Shown here piece after piece: positions 17,800 through 26,630 of a stretch of 64,000 bases of DNA; the stretch's first letter is position 1; the number at the start of each line of letters is the position of its first letter. Made by a program: the position numbers and the translations under genes. Source of the stretch: Desulfobacter sp. (GTDB lineage Bacteria; Desulfobacterota; Desulfobacteria; Desulfobacterales; Desulfobacteraceae); contig CP054838.1 in assembly GCA_028768545.1 (NCBI GenBank), positions 2,535,501 to 2,599,500 on the forward strand, read 5' to 3'. The notes beneath the pieces were generated by a model. The model worked only from the letters and a program-made list of their open reading frames with translations, searched no databases and was not told where the DNA came from.

Positions 17800-18354
17800 A
17801 TGGAGCCCAACAAATTTCGAGAGTCCAGACAGGCCATCAACCGGATGTGTGAAAATGTAGACCAGCTGATTGAAGACAAAGCCGTGGAAGAATCCAAGAC
17901 CGGTTTTGAAGAGGTCAGCGGGGTGTTAGATACCCTCCGGCCCCAGGCTGAAGGAGAGATCCAGGAACGGTCTGTTAAAAATCTTGGCATGAAAATCAGT
18001 ATTCTTGCCAGTAAGATTGCCAAGCTTAAAACCAAAAAGACCTCCACCCGCAGGTCTGCCGGAACAGCCAAACCCATGGTTGTCTGGGATGAAGAACGGG
18101 TGGGCCAGTTGTCCGCACCTTTTTTGAGAAAAGTGTTTGCCAATATGGGAGGAGATGCTCAATCCAAGGTCTTTTTCGGGACAACAGGCAAGGGGATCCG
18201 CCCCAATTACCGCATTGAATATAGCGACAAAAGGCTTCTCGGGTTTACCGGTTCCGGTCATAAACCCCAAGACCCGCCTTCGGCTTCAGGCGCCAAAAAT
18301 TTGTCCGATCCCTTTGATTTCCAAGTTATCGAGTCTGCTCTGAAAAATAAATAA
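17800..18354 (+). CDS. Hypothetical protein
   Basis: 184 residues from an ATG behind AGGAGG. Charged helical N terminus (KFRESRQAINRMCENVDQLIEDK), a central basic segment (KIAKLKTKKTSTRRSAGTAK) and a C-terminal part rich in Gly, Lys and Pro. No membrane segment, signal peptide or known motif is seen. It is convergent with the anti-sigma-type gene (stops 24 bases apart). The strong ribosome-binding site supports translation. I do not recognise a family. Confidence 0.72.
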   Translation: MEPNKFRESRQAINRMCENVDQLIEDKAVEESKTGFEEVSGVLDTLRPQAEGEIQERSVKNLGMKISILASKIAKLKTKKTSTRRSAGTAKPMVVWDEERVGQLSAPFLRKVFANMGGDAQSKVFFGTTGKGIRPNYRIEYSDKRLLGFTGSGHKPQDPPSASGAKNLSDPFDFQVIESALKNK

Positions 18355-18377
18355 ACCATTGTATACCCCGCCTTTTT

Positions 18378-18809
18378 TTACGACAAAGGGGCGGGTGTCG
18401 GATTGAGGGCTTTGACCATCTGAATGATGTTCTGGCCCTTTTTCGATCTGTGGTAATTGACCTGGTCCATGACCCTGCGGATAATGTAAATGCCCAGTCC
18501 GCCCGGGTGAATTTCTTCGGGGTCACGGCAAGGCAGTTCTGTGAACTCAAACGGTTTTCCATTGTCCATAATGGAAATATCAAGCCGGCTTTTTTTCAAA
18601 CAGATTAAAAAATCAATTTTCTGGGAGTGATCATTCTTATAGGAATGCCTGATGATATTTGAACAGGCCTCGTCCACCGCAAGGATGATATAGTCTGCCT
18701 GTTCTCGTTCAATGGATAGGATGGCGGTGACTTTTTTCATCATCCCCCTGACCAGTTGAAGAAACCTGGGATGGGAGGGAATGGACAGTTCAATGGTCTG
18801 TTCAGCCAT
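18378..18809 (-). CDS. Anti-sigma-factor type histidine-kinase-like ATPase (RsbW/SpoIIAB-like)
   Basis: 143 residues from the ATG at 18809 (MAEQTIELSIPSHPRF). It has the HATPase_c fold of serine-kinase anti-sigma proteins: N-box AVDEACSNIIRHSYKN, G1 box ISIMDNGKPF and G2 box HPGGLGIYIIRRVMD. Such proteins phosphorylate or sequester STAS-domain anti-anti-sigma factors. A STAS protein is encoded nearby at 22494, but that gene belongs to the mla operon and a link is only speculative. The gene is divergent from mlaF, and the mla promoter lies between them. Confidence 0.87.
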   Translation of the reverse strand: MAEQTIELSIPSHPRFLQLVRGMMKKVTAILSIEREQADYIILAVDEACSNIIRHSYKNDHSQKIDFLICLKKSRLDISIMDNGKPFEFTELPCRDPEEIHPGGLGIYIIRRVMDQVNYHRSKKGQNIIQMVKALNPTPAPLS

Positions 18810-18945
18810 GGTGTTTACCCTTGCCGATAAAGACGGCTTCTTGTTTGAATCATGGTGAAAACACATGATGCGCGCCCATGATTTTTTTACCTTCCTTAAG
18901 GCTTGTATATAAATCCAGCATGCCTTTGTCAATCATGGATTATCG

Positions 18946-18974
18946 TTGACAGGCCCGGATGCTTGGGGTATCTA
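18946..18974 (+). promoter_or_regulatory. Sigma70-type promoter for mla operon
   Basis: TTGACA (18946-18951), a 17-base spacer and TATCTA (18969-18974), 31 bases before the mlaF ATG. The match to consensus and the spacing are good. It lies in the divergent spacer with the anti-sigma-type gene. Confidence 0.7.
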
Positions 18975-19005
18975 AGATGATCAACCCCAATTGTAAGTGA
19001 AATCA

Positions 19006-19818
19006 ATGATCATTGTAAAAGATCTTGTGAAAAAATACGGCAGCTTAAAGGCATCCAATCACCTGAACTGCCGGTTTGAGAAAAAGAAGGTCACCGTGAT
19101 CCTGGGCGGCTCAGGATCCGGCAAGAGCACCCTGCTTCGCCAGGTGACCGGCCTGGAACGCCCGGATAGCGGCCATATCCTTTTTGACGGCCTTGACCTG
19201 ACAACGGCCGGTAAATCCAAGCTCTATGAAAAACGCAGGAAAATGGGCATGCTGTTCCAGGGATCTGCCCTGTTCAATGATCTGACTATTTTTGAAAATA
19301 TTGCCTTTCCTTTGCAGGAGCATACCAAGATTGCACAGAGTGTGATCAAGACCATTGTCACCATGAAGCTTGAGATGGTGGGGCTGAGGGGAACTGAAGA
19401 TCTTATGCCCTCACAGCTTTCCGGGGGCATGATGAAAAGGGTGGGGCTGGCCCGGGCCATTGTCATGGATCCCAAAGTTATTTTTTATGATGAACCCACC
19501 TCAGGTCTGGATACCATATCAACAGGGGTGATTGATAAATTGATCAAGGATTTGAACCGAAAGCTGGACATTACCTCTGTTGTCGTCTCCCATGATATTG
19601 AATCCTGTTTCAGGATTGCCGACCATATTATTATTCTGTATTATGGCAAGATCATTGCCGAGGGAAGTGTGGACCAGATCCGCCACTCCACAGATCCCAG
19701 GGTGGTGCAGTTTATCCATGGCCGGCCCGAAGGCCCCATTCCTTTTGCCCGGACCAAGCAAAATTACCTGGACGATATTTTAAGAGAGGGCGTTCAAAAT
19801 TCTGTGTCAGTTGAATGA
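19006..19818 (+). CDS. mlaF: MlaF-like ABC transporter ATPase, C-terminus altered by IS256
   Basis: ATPase of the Mla system that moves phospholipids between the envelope membranes. Walker A LGGSGSGKST, signature LSGGMMKRVGLARAI and Walker B VIFYDEPTSGLD are all present. GTG at 18997 is an alternative start. The last codons (REGVQNSVSVE) come from IS256 copy 2. Removing the element and one duplicated octamer gives the original end ILRRKSHVKP, whose stop would overlap the mlaE start. Only the last few residues changed, so the ATPase may still work. Confidence 0.92.
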   Translation: MIIVKDLVKKYGSLKASNHLNCRFEKKKVTVILGGSGSGKSTLLRQVTGLERPDSGHILFDGLDLTTAGKSKLYEKRRKMGMLFQGSALFNDLTIFENIAFPLQEHTKIAQSVIKTIVTMKLEMVGLRGTEDLMPSQLSGGMMKRVGLARAIVMDPKVIFYDEPTSGLDTISTGVIDKLIKDLNRKLDITSVVVSHDIESCFRIADHIIILYYGKIIAEGSVDQIRHSTDPRVVQFIHGRPEGPIPFARTKQNYLDDILREGVQNSVSVE

Positions 19819-21236
19819 AAGCTGATATACTCAGCTAAATAAGGAGAACTGACATGACCGAAGAAAACACCGAATTTGATTTTCAAAAAGCCCTTAAAGG
19901 CATCCAGGAAGGTAAACCCTTTACAGGTAAGGGCGGCGTCCTTACATCATTAATCAAAAATCTTGCTGAAGCTGCTCTTGAAGGAGAGTTGGAGTCCCAT
20001 CTCGGGCAGGAAGTTTCTGCCAACCGCCGTAATGGAAAAAGCAAAAAGACCATTAAATTCCTGGATGGTAAATTTGAGCTGGAAACCCCGCGTGACAGGG
20101 CCGGAACCTTCTCTCCACAGATCGTCAAAAAACATCAGACAACGCTCAGCGATGAAATTGAAAGAAAGATAATAGCCCTTTACGGCCTGGGCATGAGTTA
20201 TAATGATATGGCTTCCCATTTACAGGAAATCTATGGACTTGAGATTTCAAATGCCACTCTGAGCACCATTACCGATAAAATCATCCATACCGTCAAAGAA
20301 TGGCAGGCCAGGCCGTTGGAAAATGTGTACCCAATCGTATGGCTTGATGCCATACATTATAAAGTACGAGAAAACGGAAAGGTCGGCAGCAAAGCCGTTT
20401 ACACAATTCTTGGGGTGAATATCGAGGGCCGCAAAGAGGTTCTTGGGCTGTACATATCCGAGAATGAGGGTGCGAACTTCTGGCTGCAGGTGTTAACAGA
20501 CCTTTCAAACCGAGGGGTAAAAGATATCCTGATTGCCTGTGTTGATGGTCTGAAAGGTTTTCCCGAGGCCATTGAGACCATATTCCCGGACACAGAAGTT
20601 CAACTCTGCGTAGTCCACCAGATCCGAAATTCATTGAAATACGTTGGTTCCAAAAATAAAAAGGAATTTATGGCAGATCTAAAACGTGTTTATAAAGCGG
20701 TCAATAAGGATCTGGCCGAAGAAGAACTGGATATCTTGGAAAATAAATGGAATGACAAATACCCGATTGTGATAAAATCCTGGCGGAACAACTGGGAACG
20801 CCTCAGTCATTTCTTTAAATATCCAGAAGAGATTCGACGGATAATATACACCACAAATACCATTGAGGCTGTGCATCGACAGTTTCGAAAACTGACCAAA
20901 ACAAAGGGATCATTCCCGAACCAGAACAGCCTGTTAAAGCTGCTTTACATGGGGATCCAGAACGCCAGTAAAAAATGGACAATGCCGATTCAAAATTGGT
21001 CACTGACAATTTCCCAGTTGGCAATTTTCTTTGAAGGCCGGCTGGATAAAGAGCTGGGAATTTGATAGGGATTTATTTACAGATGGAAAAGATGGTTCCA
21101 GGAACTCCACTCCAGCAAAAGTCAACTCCTCCGACGTGGCTGATTGAAGGCCCATTCTCGGACCTGACTTTTACTTCCGCTGGCGCTGAGGCAGATCCGG
21201 GAACCGAAACCGTGACACAGAATTCTGAACATTCCC
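19786..21236 (+). mobile_element. IS256-family element copy 2 (1451 bp), target duplication TTTTAAGA
   Basis: Inserted at the mlaF/mlaE junction. It is flanked by perfect 8-bp direct repeats TTTTAAGA at 19778-19785 and 21237-21244, so this is a simple insertion. The right repeat leaves AAGAAGGAAAAG as the mlaE ribosome-binding site. About 170 bases between the transposase stop and the right end carry no recognised gene. Confidence 0.96.
19854..21065 (+). CDS. IS256-family transposase (copy 2)
   Basis: 403-residue transposase, intact, ATG start behind AAGGAG. Compared with the sister copies it has Phe in TIKFLDGKFELETP and Asn in FPNQNSLLK. The DDE regions are unchanged. Confidence 0.95.
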   Translation: MTEENTEFDFQKALKGIQEGKPFTGKGGVLTSLIKNLAEAALEGELESHLGQEVSANRRNGKSKKTIKFLDGKFELETPRDRAGTFSPQIVKKHQTTLSDEIERKIIALYGLGMSYNDMASHLQEIYGLEISNATLSTITDKIIHTVKEWQARPLENVYPIVWLDAIHYKVRENGKVGSKAVYTILGVNIEGRKEVLGLYISENEGANFWLQVLTDLSNRGVKDILIACVDGLKGFPEAIETIFPDTEVQLCVVHQIRNSLKYVGSKNKKEFMADLKRVYKAVNKDLAEEELDILENKWNDKYPIVIKSWRNNWERLSHFFKYPEEIRRIIYTTNTIEAVHRQFRKLTKTKGSFPNQNSLLKLLYMGIQNASKKWTMPIQNWSLTISQLAIFFEGRLDKELGI

Positions 21237-21254
21237 TTTTAAGAAGGAAAAGTC

Positions 21255-22031
21255 ATGTCAAGCCTTGAGATCCCTGCGGCTATCGGTAGGTTAACCCTGA
21301 CCAGGATTCAGGTTTTGGGGCGGTCCGGGATATTTTTCTGCCTTGCCCTGGCCCAGGCCTTTGTGCCCCTGTTCAGGCTGAACCGTCTGGTCAAGGAGAT
21401 TGAGTTTATCGGCTCAAAATCGATCCTCATTGTATTTGTGACCGGATTGTTTACAGGCATGGTGCTGGGACTTCAGGGGTATCACACCCTGACCCAGTTC
21501 GGGGCACAAGCCCTTTTGGGGTCGGCCGTGGCCCTGTCCATCATCCGGGAACTTGGGCCAGTGCTCTGTGCCCTGATGGTTACGGGGCGGGCTGGGTCTG
21601 CCATGGCCGCAGAAATTGGAATCATGAAAATTACAGACCAGTTTCCCGCCCTGGAAATGATGGCCATTGATCCTTTAAAATACGTGGTAAGCCCCAAAAT
21701 TCTGGCAGGGATCATCTCTTTGCCTTTGCTCACGGCCTTTTTTGATGTGGTGGGCATCTTTGGCGGTTACCTTGTGGGGGTAAAGCTTTTGGGCGTTAAT
21801 GAAGGGGCGTATTTTGGCAAAATGGTTTCTGCTGTCACCTATACAGACATCTGGGGAGGGGTGGTCAAATCCTTGAGTTTCGGCCTGCTCATTGCCTGGA
21901 TCTGTGCCTTTATGGGATACACGGCCCAGGTCACAACAGAAGGGGTCAGCCATTCCACAACAAGGGCGGTGGTGCTTTCGTCCCTGTCCATATTGATAGT
22001 GGATTATATCTTGACATCTTTATTGCTATAG
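21255..22031 (+). CDS. mlaE: MlaE-like permease of phospholipid ABC transporter
   Basis: 258-residue integral membrane permease with about five or six hydrophobic segments and the MlaE/Ttg2B signature (FTGMVLGLQGYHTLTQFGA, ELGPVLCALMVTGRAGSAMAAEIG). It pairs with MlaF in the inner membrane. Its ATG lies 11 bases after the IS256 target duplication and would overlap the original mlaF stop. Transcription from the mlaF promoter now has to cross 1.45 kb of IS. Confidence 0.94.
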   Translation: MSSLEIPAAIGRLTLTRIQVLGRSGIFFCLALAQAFVPLFRLNRLVKEIEFIGSKSILIVFVTGLFTGMVLGLQGYHTLTQFGAQALLGSAVALSIIRELGPVLCALMVTGRAGSAMAAEIGIMKITDQFPALEMMAIDPLKYVVSPKILAGIISLPLLTAFFDVVGIFGGYLVGVKLLGVNEGAYFGKMVSAVTYTDIWGGVVKSLSFGLLIAWICAFMGYTAQVTTEGVSHSTTRAVVLSSLSILIVDYILTSLLL

Positions 22032-22048
22032 GATTTAAATTAAAGATC

Positions 22049-22486
22049 ATGTATTCAAAAAAAACAGAAATTTCTGTGGGCCTTTTCATGGTCATGGGCA
22101 TGGCCTGCCTGGTCTATCTTTCGGTGAACCTGGGCGCGGTTGAATTGTTCGGGTCAAACACCTATACCATCAAGGCCCTGTTCGGGTCCATTGAAGGGCT
22201 TGAGCCCGGTGCATCGGTCGAGATCGCAGGGGTTCCCGTGGGCAAGGTAAAAACCATTACACTGGAGGAAAACAATGCCCTGGTTGCAATGGAGATCACC
22301 AAGGGCACCCAGATTTCCGATGATACCATTGCCTCCATCCGAACCAAAGGGATGATCGGCGACAAGTTTGTCAAGCTCTCCCCGGGCGGATCAGAGGATT
22401 TTGTGGAGGACAAGGGGGAACTCATGGACACGGAATCGGCCATCAGCCTGGAAGAACTTGTCAGCAAGTATATTTTTGAAAAGTAG
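22049..22486 (+). CDS. mlaD: MlaD-like MCE-domain protein
   Basis: 145 residues: an N-terminal membrane anchor (ISVGLFMVMGMACLVYLSVNL) and a periplasmic MCE domain (IKALFGSIEGLEPGASVEIAGVPVGKV). MlaD forms a lipid-binding hexamer around MlaE. The length fits the family. It lies 17 bases after mlaE. Confidence 0.93.
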   Translation: MYSKKTEISVGLFMVMGMACLVYLSVNLGAVELFGSNTYTIKALFGSIEGLEPGASVEIAGVPVGKVKTITLEENNALVAMEITKGTQISDDTIASIRTKGMIGDKFVKLSPGGSEDFVEDKGELMDTESAISLEELVSKYIFEK

Positions 22487-22493
22487 TTGAATT

Positions 22494-22844
22494 ATGGGAT
22501 TTAATATTAACTATAAATTTGATGACGGCATTGCCCTGGTGTTTGTGGAAGGAGAGATTGACATGTTCACCTCCCCAAATTTGAGGGATACCCTTTTGCC
22601 CTGGTATTCACCTGAAACAGATGCGATTATCGTAGATTTGAGCGGGGTCCGCTTTATGGACAGCTCCGGTATTGCCACCCTTGTGGAAGGGCTGCAATGG
22701 AGTACCAAAGAGGATCGAAAGTTTATATTGACAGGGCTTGGCAAAACGGTTTTCAATGCTTTGAGTCTGACCAAGCTTACCCATATCTTTTCCATTGAAA
22801 AGAGTATAGATCATGCGTTGGCCGGTTTGGGCAAAAAGGGATGA
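22494..22844 (+). CDS. mlaB: STAS-domain protein (MlaB-like)
   Basis: 116 residues forming one STAS domain, with the conserved VRFMDSSGIATLVEGL carrying the Asp-Ser pair that anti-anti-sigma factors use as a phosphorylation site. In the Mla operon the STAS protein MlaB binds MlaF. Retention of the serine means an anti-anti-sigma role, perhaps with the ATPase at 18378, cannot be ruled out. Confidence 0.87.
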   Translation: MGFNINYKFDDGIALVFVEGEIDMFTSPNLRDTLLPWYSPETDAIIVDLSGVRFMDSSGIATLVEGLQWSTKEDRKFILTGLGKTVFNALSLTKLTHIFSIEKSIDHALAGLGKKG

Positions 22845-22852
22845 AATTGTAA

Positions 22853-23461
22853 ATGGAAGGTTTTAACAAATTATTTTTTTTCGGTATTCTGGCCATGGCG
22901 CTTGTGTGCACGGGAACGGCATATGCAGATTCTCCAACAGATCAGCTCAAACTCAGCATTGATCAGATTCTGGACGTGTTAAGGGATCCTGAGTTAAAGG
23001 CTGAAGATAAAAAAGAGGCCAGAAGGGAGATACTTCGCCAGATTGCACGCCAGCGCTTTGATTATCGCAAGATGTCCGAACGGAGCCTGGGCAAGTATGT
23101 GAAGGGCAAAACCGAAGCCGAAATGGAGGCGTTTACAGCCCTGTTTACCACCCTGGTCGAAGATTCCTATATGGGAAAGATTGAATCCTATACAGATGAA
23201 GATGTGGTCTTTCTCAAAGAACGGATCAAGAAGAAAAAACAAAGGCAATATGCCAAGATCAATACCAAAATTGTGACCGAGACCGTTGAGATCCCCATTG
23301 ATTACATGATGTACAAGAGTGGGACGGCACCCTGGATGGTTTACGATATGATCATTGAAGGGGTGAGCATGGTCAGCAACTATCGGTCCCAGTTCGGAGA
23401 TATCCTCGAGCGGGACTCTTTTGCAACCCTGATTCAAAAACTGAAAGATAAAAAAGACTAG
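22853..23461 (+). CDS. mlaC: MlaC/Ttg2D-like periplasmic phospholipid-binding protein
   Basis: 202 residues with a signal peptide (LFFFGILAMALVCTGTAYADS) and the MlaC fold (LRQIARQRFDYRKMSERSLG..., then YDMIIEGVSMVSNYRSQFGDIL). It shuttles phospholipids across the periplasm. It starts 8 bases after the STAS gene and is last in the operon. A dispersed repeat and a terminator follow. Confidence 0.93.
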   Translation: MEGFNKLFFFGILAMALVCTGTAYADSPTDQLKLSIDQILDVLRDPELKAEDKKEARREILRQIARQRFDYRKMSERSLGKYVKGKTEAEMEAFTALFTTLVEDSYMGKIESYTDEDVVFLKERIKKKKQRQYAKINTKIVTETVEIPIDYMMYKSGTAPWMVYDMIIEGVSMVSNYRSQFGDILERDSFATLIQKLKDKKD

Positions 23462-23472
23462 GACAACTAAGG

Positions 23473-23542
23473 CTCCCAGCCATCTGGTTTGAATACGATT
23501 AAAAATCTTAAGCCATATTTTGGAAGATTTTAATTCGACCGT
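23473..23542. repeat. 70-base dispersed intergenic repeat, copy 1
   Basis: Shares CTCCCAGCC, a 7-base spacer and a 54-base core (one mismatch) with 44931-45000. The core holds a hairpin (AAAAATCTT with AAGATTTT). This copy is also bracketed by CTAAGGCTC (23467) and GAGCCTTAG (23543), which pair. It follows mlaC closely. It may be a REP-like element or remnant of a small mobile element. Confidence 0.75.
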
Positions 23543-23602
23543 GAGCCTTAGCCCTCCGGTCACTGCAGCCTGGCATACGTTTTGCGGTTGCCAGGGCAAG
23601 AT

Positions 23603-23634
23603 TGTGTTCCCCAAAACCAGGGGGACACATTTTT
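23603..23634 (+). terminator. Terminator after mla operon
   Basis: TGTGTTCCCC (23603-23612) pairs with GGGGGACACA (23620-23629), with one G-U pair, and TTTTTATTT follows. Confidence 0.75.
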
Positions 23635-23653
23635 ATTTAGTTCCACTATTTTC

Positions 23654-24964
23654 CAGTAGTGTCCGGTTAGGTTGTTGCATATAAAAAGCATCTAAAATCA
23701 TTGAAAAAACAGTCGGTTTTGTGTTGACAAATGTGCGTAAAAATTTTTGTGCGCCTTGAAAATTTAACTCAAGGAGCTCAAATGACGCACATCTCAGTCC
23801 CTAAAAAACAACTACGGTCCCTGAACTTTGACAATTTCAGGTGCCCTCTGATAAAGTCACTTTCAAAAGCACCGGAATTACAATCTCGAGGAGACCGCCC
23901 TTTAAAAATGACATTCGAAGACCAGATAAATGCTTTGGTTTATTTCCATCTTCAGGAGCACAAGTCTGCCCGACATTTAATTCAGGATCTCAAGGAGAAT
24001 GTTTTTGCTAAAGAAAATATTGCGCCAGACGGTGGTATCAGCCGTAGTAGTTTCTGTGAAGCCATCAATCACAGGGGACTCGAACAACTGCAATTTATCT
24101 TTGAGGATCTTTATAAACAGGCTCTTGAGTGTCATCCGGGTGAACACGCCGAGTTAGGAGAGTTGGTTTCCATTGACGGTAGTCTCATAAATGCAGTCCT
24201 TTCAATGCACTGGGCGAACTACAGAAAAGGAAGTAAAAAAGCCAAAGTACATTGCGGATTTGACATTAATCACGGAATCCCAAACAAAATCTTTTTGACT
24301 GAAGGCAACGGCGCTGAACGCACTTTTGTTCCCAAAATACTTTCCAAGGGGCAAACAGGTGTTATGGATCGTGGATATCAATCCCATAAAGAATTTGACC
24401 TGCTTCAGGAGCAAGGCAAACATTTTGTCTGCCGTATAAAAACCAGGACAACAAGAACAATTATTGATAACCACGAGACCCCTTCCGACAGCTACATTTT
24501 TTATGATGCACTGGTTAAACTTGGTACTCCGAATCAAAACCAGACGAAAAGGCCTGTTCGGGTTGTTGGCTATAAAATTGCTGGCGTCAAATACTATGTG
24601 GCAACTGACAGGCATGATTTAACAGCGGAACAAATAGCAACAATTTATAAACTCCGGTGGACCATTGAGGATTTTTTCAAATGGTGGAAAGAACATCTGA
24701 AGGTATATCATCTCATTGCCCGCAGTGAATACGGCCTTATGGTTCAGATTCTTGGCGGCCTTATCACTTACCTGTTACTGGCAATCCATTGCCAAAAACA
24801 GTTTAATGAAAAGGTCACGATCAAAAGAGTTCGGCAGCTGCGAACCGCCATTCTAAATGACCTGTTTGGCTGCGAGGAGCAGGGCTCTCATAGTTCAAAC
24901 AGGGACAATATTGTCAAAGATCAAAAAATTATTGAGCAAGCAAAAACCTAACCGGACATCACTG
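23654..24964 (+). mobile_element. IS4-family insertion sequence, copy 2 (1311 bp), target duplication ACTATTTTC
   Basis: Perfect 9-bp direct repeats ACTATTTTC lie at 23645-23653 and 24965-24973. The ends are CAGTAGTGTCCGGTTAGG and the complement of CAGTGATGTCCGGTTAGG. It is inserted between the mla terminator and the pst promoter region. It is the intact reference for copy 1 at 6394. Confidence 0.95.
23782..24951 (+). CDS. IS4-family transposase (copy 2, full length)
   Basis: 389 residues from the ATG behind AAGGAG. It carries the YREK signature (YKLRWTIEDFFKWWK) and both Asp blocks. Unlike copy 1 it reads CAG after GCEE and continues for 23 residues, ending 13 bases from the right end of the element. 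Likely active. Confidence 0.95.
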   Translation: MTHISVPKKQLRSLNFDNFRCPLIKSLSKAPELQSRGDRPLKMTFEDQINALVYFHLQEHKSARHLIQDLKENVFAKENIAPDGGISRSSFCEAINHRGLEQLQFIFEDLYKQALECHPGEHAELGELVSIDGSLINAVLSMHWANYRKGSKKAKVHCGFDINHGIPNKIFLTEGNGAERTFVPKILSKGQTGVMDRGYQSHKEFDLLQEQGKHFVCRIKTRTTRTIIDNHETPSDSYIFYDALVKLGTPNQNQTKRPVRVVGYKIAGVKYYVATDRHDLTAEQIATIYKLRWTIEDFFKWWKEHLKVYHLIARSEYGLMVQILGGLITYLLLAIHCQKQFNEKVTIKRVRQLRTAILNDLFGCEEQGSHSSNRDNIVKDQKIIEQAKT

Positions 24965-25160
24965 ACTATTTTCTTAACCTGCCCGGTCATCAGATCATCA
25001 TTTTTCCAGTCAACTCTATTTTAAAAAAACAGAATTTACCCCGGGTGCACAGATCATTCTTTTCGTTTTATATCCATGTCTTCATGGGGTACCCCTGTCT
25101 TTTTTTGAGACCTGGCCGGGAAATTGGTCCGGAATCACACCTCTCTAATTGTCTGCTAAC

Positions 25161-25182
25161 ATTAGATTAAACAATATCTAAT
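25161..25182. promoter_or_regulatory. Inverted repeat upstream of pstC
   Basis: ATTAGAT (25161-25167) and ATCTAAT (25176-25182) with an 8-base spacer, 59 bases before pstC. It has the size and spacing of a dimeric regulator site. It does not look like a PhoB box, and I saw none in 24974-25241. The regulator is unknown. Confidence 0.35.
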
Positions 25183-25241
25183 AAAACAGGCGTATTTTCC
25201 TTTCAAACAAACAGATGATTTTAACGATTTAAGGATTTTTC

Positions 25242-26630
25242 ATGTCCCCGACACATTTGCTGTTTACCTTGGCTCTGCTGACTCTGACCGGTTTTTATCT
25301 GGGCCGGAGAAAAGCCTTTGGTCTTTGTTCCAAGGCCGGAGGGCCTAAAGTGCTCCATTCAAGGCCGACCTATTACGGGGCATTGACAGCACTCTGGTGT
25401 GCCCTGCCGGCCATGATTGTGTTTGTCTTCTGGCTTGGATTTGAATCCAGTGTCATCACCCACATCATGATCTTGGATCTTGACCAAGAGATTCAGGGGC
25501 TGCCCCCGGACAGGCTCAACCTCATTGTGAATGATATCCGGAATCTGGTGAACGGTAATATTGTGGGAGGCACGATCAGCCCAGCCATCCGGGCGACGGC
25601 TGACCATTATCAGACTCTGAGGGCCACAAGTCATGCCGCTGTCAGTGTTTTGGTGGTGAGTCTGGCCATTGCCGGCATCCTCTGGGTATGGACTCGGATT
25701 TCCCCGGCATTAAGGGCCAGAAATCATGTGGAGGCCATGATCAAAATTGTATTGATTGCCTGTTCCATTCTGGCGGTTTTTACCACCATCGGGATTGTCT
25801 TCTCTGTTTTGTACGAGGCTGTCCGGTTTTTTAAAGTCATTCCTTTGAATGAATTTTTACTGGGCCTTGAGTGGAGCCCCCAGATGGCCATCCGGGCCGA
25901 TCAGGTCGGATCTTCCGGCGCATTCGGCGCCATTCCGGTGTTCATGGGTACCCTTTTGATCTCTGCCATTGCCATGTGTGTGGCCGTGCCCATCGGGCTG
26001 ATGTCAGCCATTTATCTTTCTGAATATGCCGGCAAAGGGTTCAGAAATATTGCCAAGCCTCTCCTTGAAATTCTGGCAGGCATCCCCACAGTGGTTTACG
26101 GTTTTTTTGCCGGCCTTGTGGTTGCCCCGGCCATCAGGAATGCCGGCAGTTCCCTGGGCTTGGCCGTCTCTTCTGAAAGTGCCCTGGCCGCAGGCCTTGT
26201 CATGGGGATCATGATCATTCCCTTTGTTTCTTCCCTGTCAGATGATGTGATCAACGCCGTTCCCCAGTCTCTGAGGGACGGGGCATACGGCCTTGGATCC
26301 ACCCGGTCTGAAACCATTATCCGGGTGGTCCTTCCGGCCGCCCTTCCCGGTATAGTGGGCGGGGTGCTTTTGGCCGTGTCCAGGGCCATTGGCGAAATCA
26401 TGATTGTGGTTATGGCCGCAGGCCTCTCTGCCAACCTGACACTCAACCCCCTTAAAACCGTGACCACGGTTACGGTCCAGATTGTGACCTTGCTGGTGGG
26501 GGACCAGGAATTTGACAGTCCCAAGACCCTGGCGGCATTTGCCCTGGGGCTCATGCTTTTTATGGTTACGCTGATCCTGAACGTGATCGCCCTTGTGGTG
26601 GTCCGCAAATACAGGGAGCAATATGAATAA
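25242..26630 (+). CDS. pstC: Phosphate ABC transporter permease PstC
   Basis: 462 residues; longer than the roughly 320 of E. coli PstC because of an N-terminal region with extra membrane helices. The C-terminal 250 residues are the permease, with LGLEWSPQMAIRADQVGSSG, IYLSEYAGKGFRNIAKPLLE and the ATPase-coupling loop around GLGSTRSETIIRVVLPAALPGI. It brings phosphate across the inner membrane with PstA, PstB and PstS. It overlaps pstA by 8 bases. Confidence 0.93.
   Translation: MSPTHLLFTLALLTLTGFYLGRRKAFGLCSKAGGPKVLHSRPTYYGALTALWCALPAMIVFVFWLGFESSVITHIMILDLDQEIQGLPPDRLNLIVNDIRNLVNGNIVGGTISPAIRATADHYQTLRATSHAAVSVLVVSLAIAGILWVWTRISPALRARNHVEAMIKIVLIACSILAVFTTIGIVFSVLYEAVRFFKVIPLNEFLLGLEWSPQMAIRADQVGSSGAFGAIPVFMGTLLISAIAMCVAVPIGLMSAIYLSEYAGKGFRNIAKPLLEILAGIPTVVYGFFAGLVVAPAIRNAGSSLGLAVSSESALAAGLVMGIMIIPFVSSLSDDVINAVPQSLRDGAYGLGSTRSETIIRVVLPAALPGIVGGVLLAVSRAIGEIMIVVMAAGLSANLTLNPLKTVTTVTVQIVTLLVGDQEFDSPKTLAAFALGLMLFMVTLILNVIALVVVRKYREQYE

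Noticed and set aside
22994..23614. 206-codon minus-strand frame opposite mlaC
   Set aside because: It is the shadow of mlaC, lacks a ribosome-binding site and shows no protein family features.
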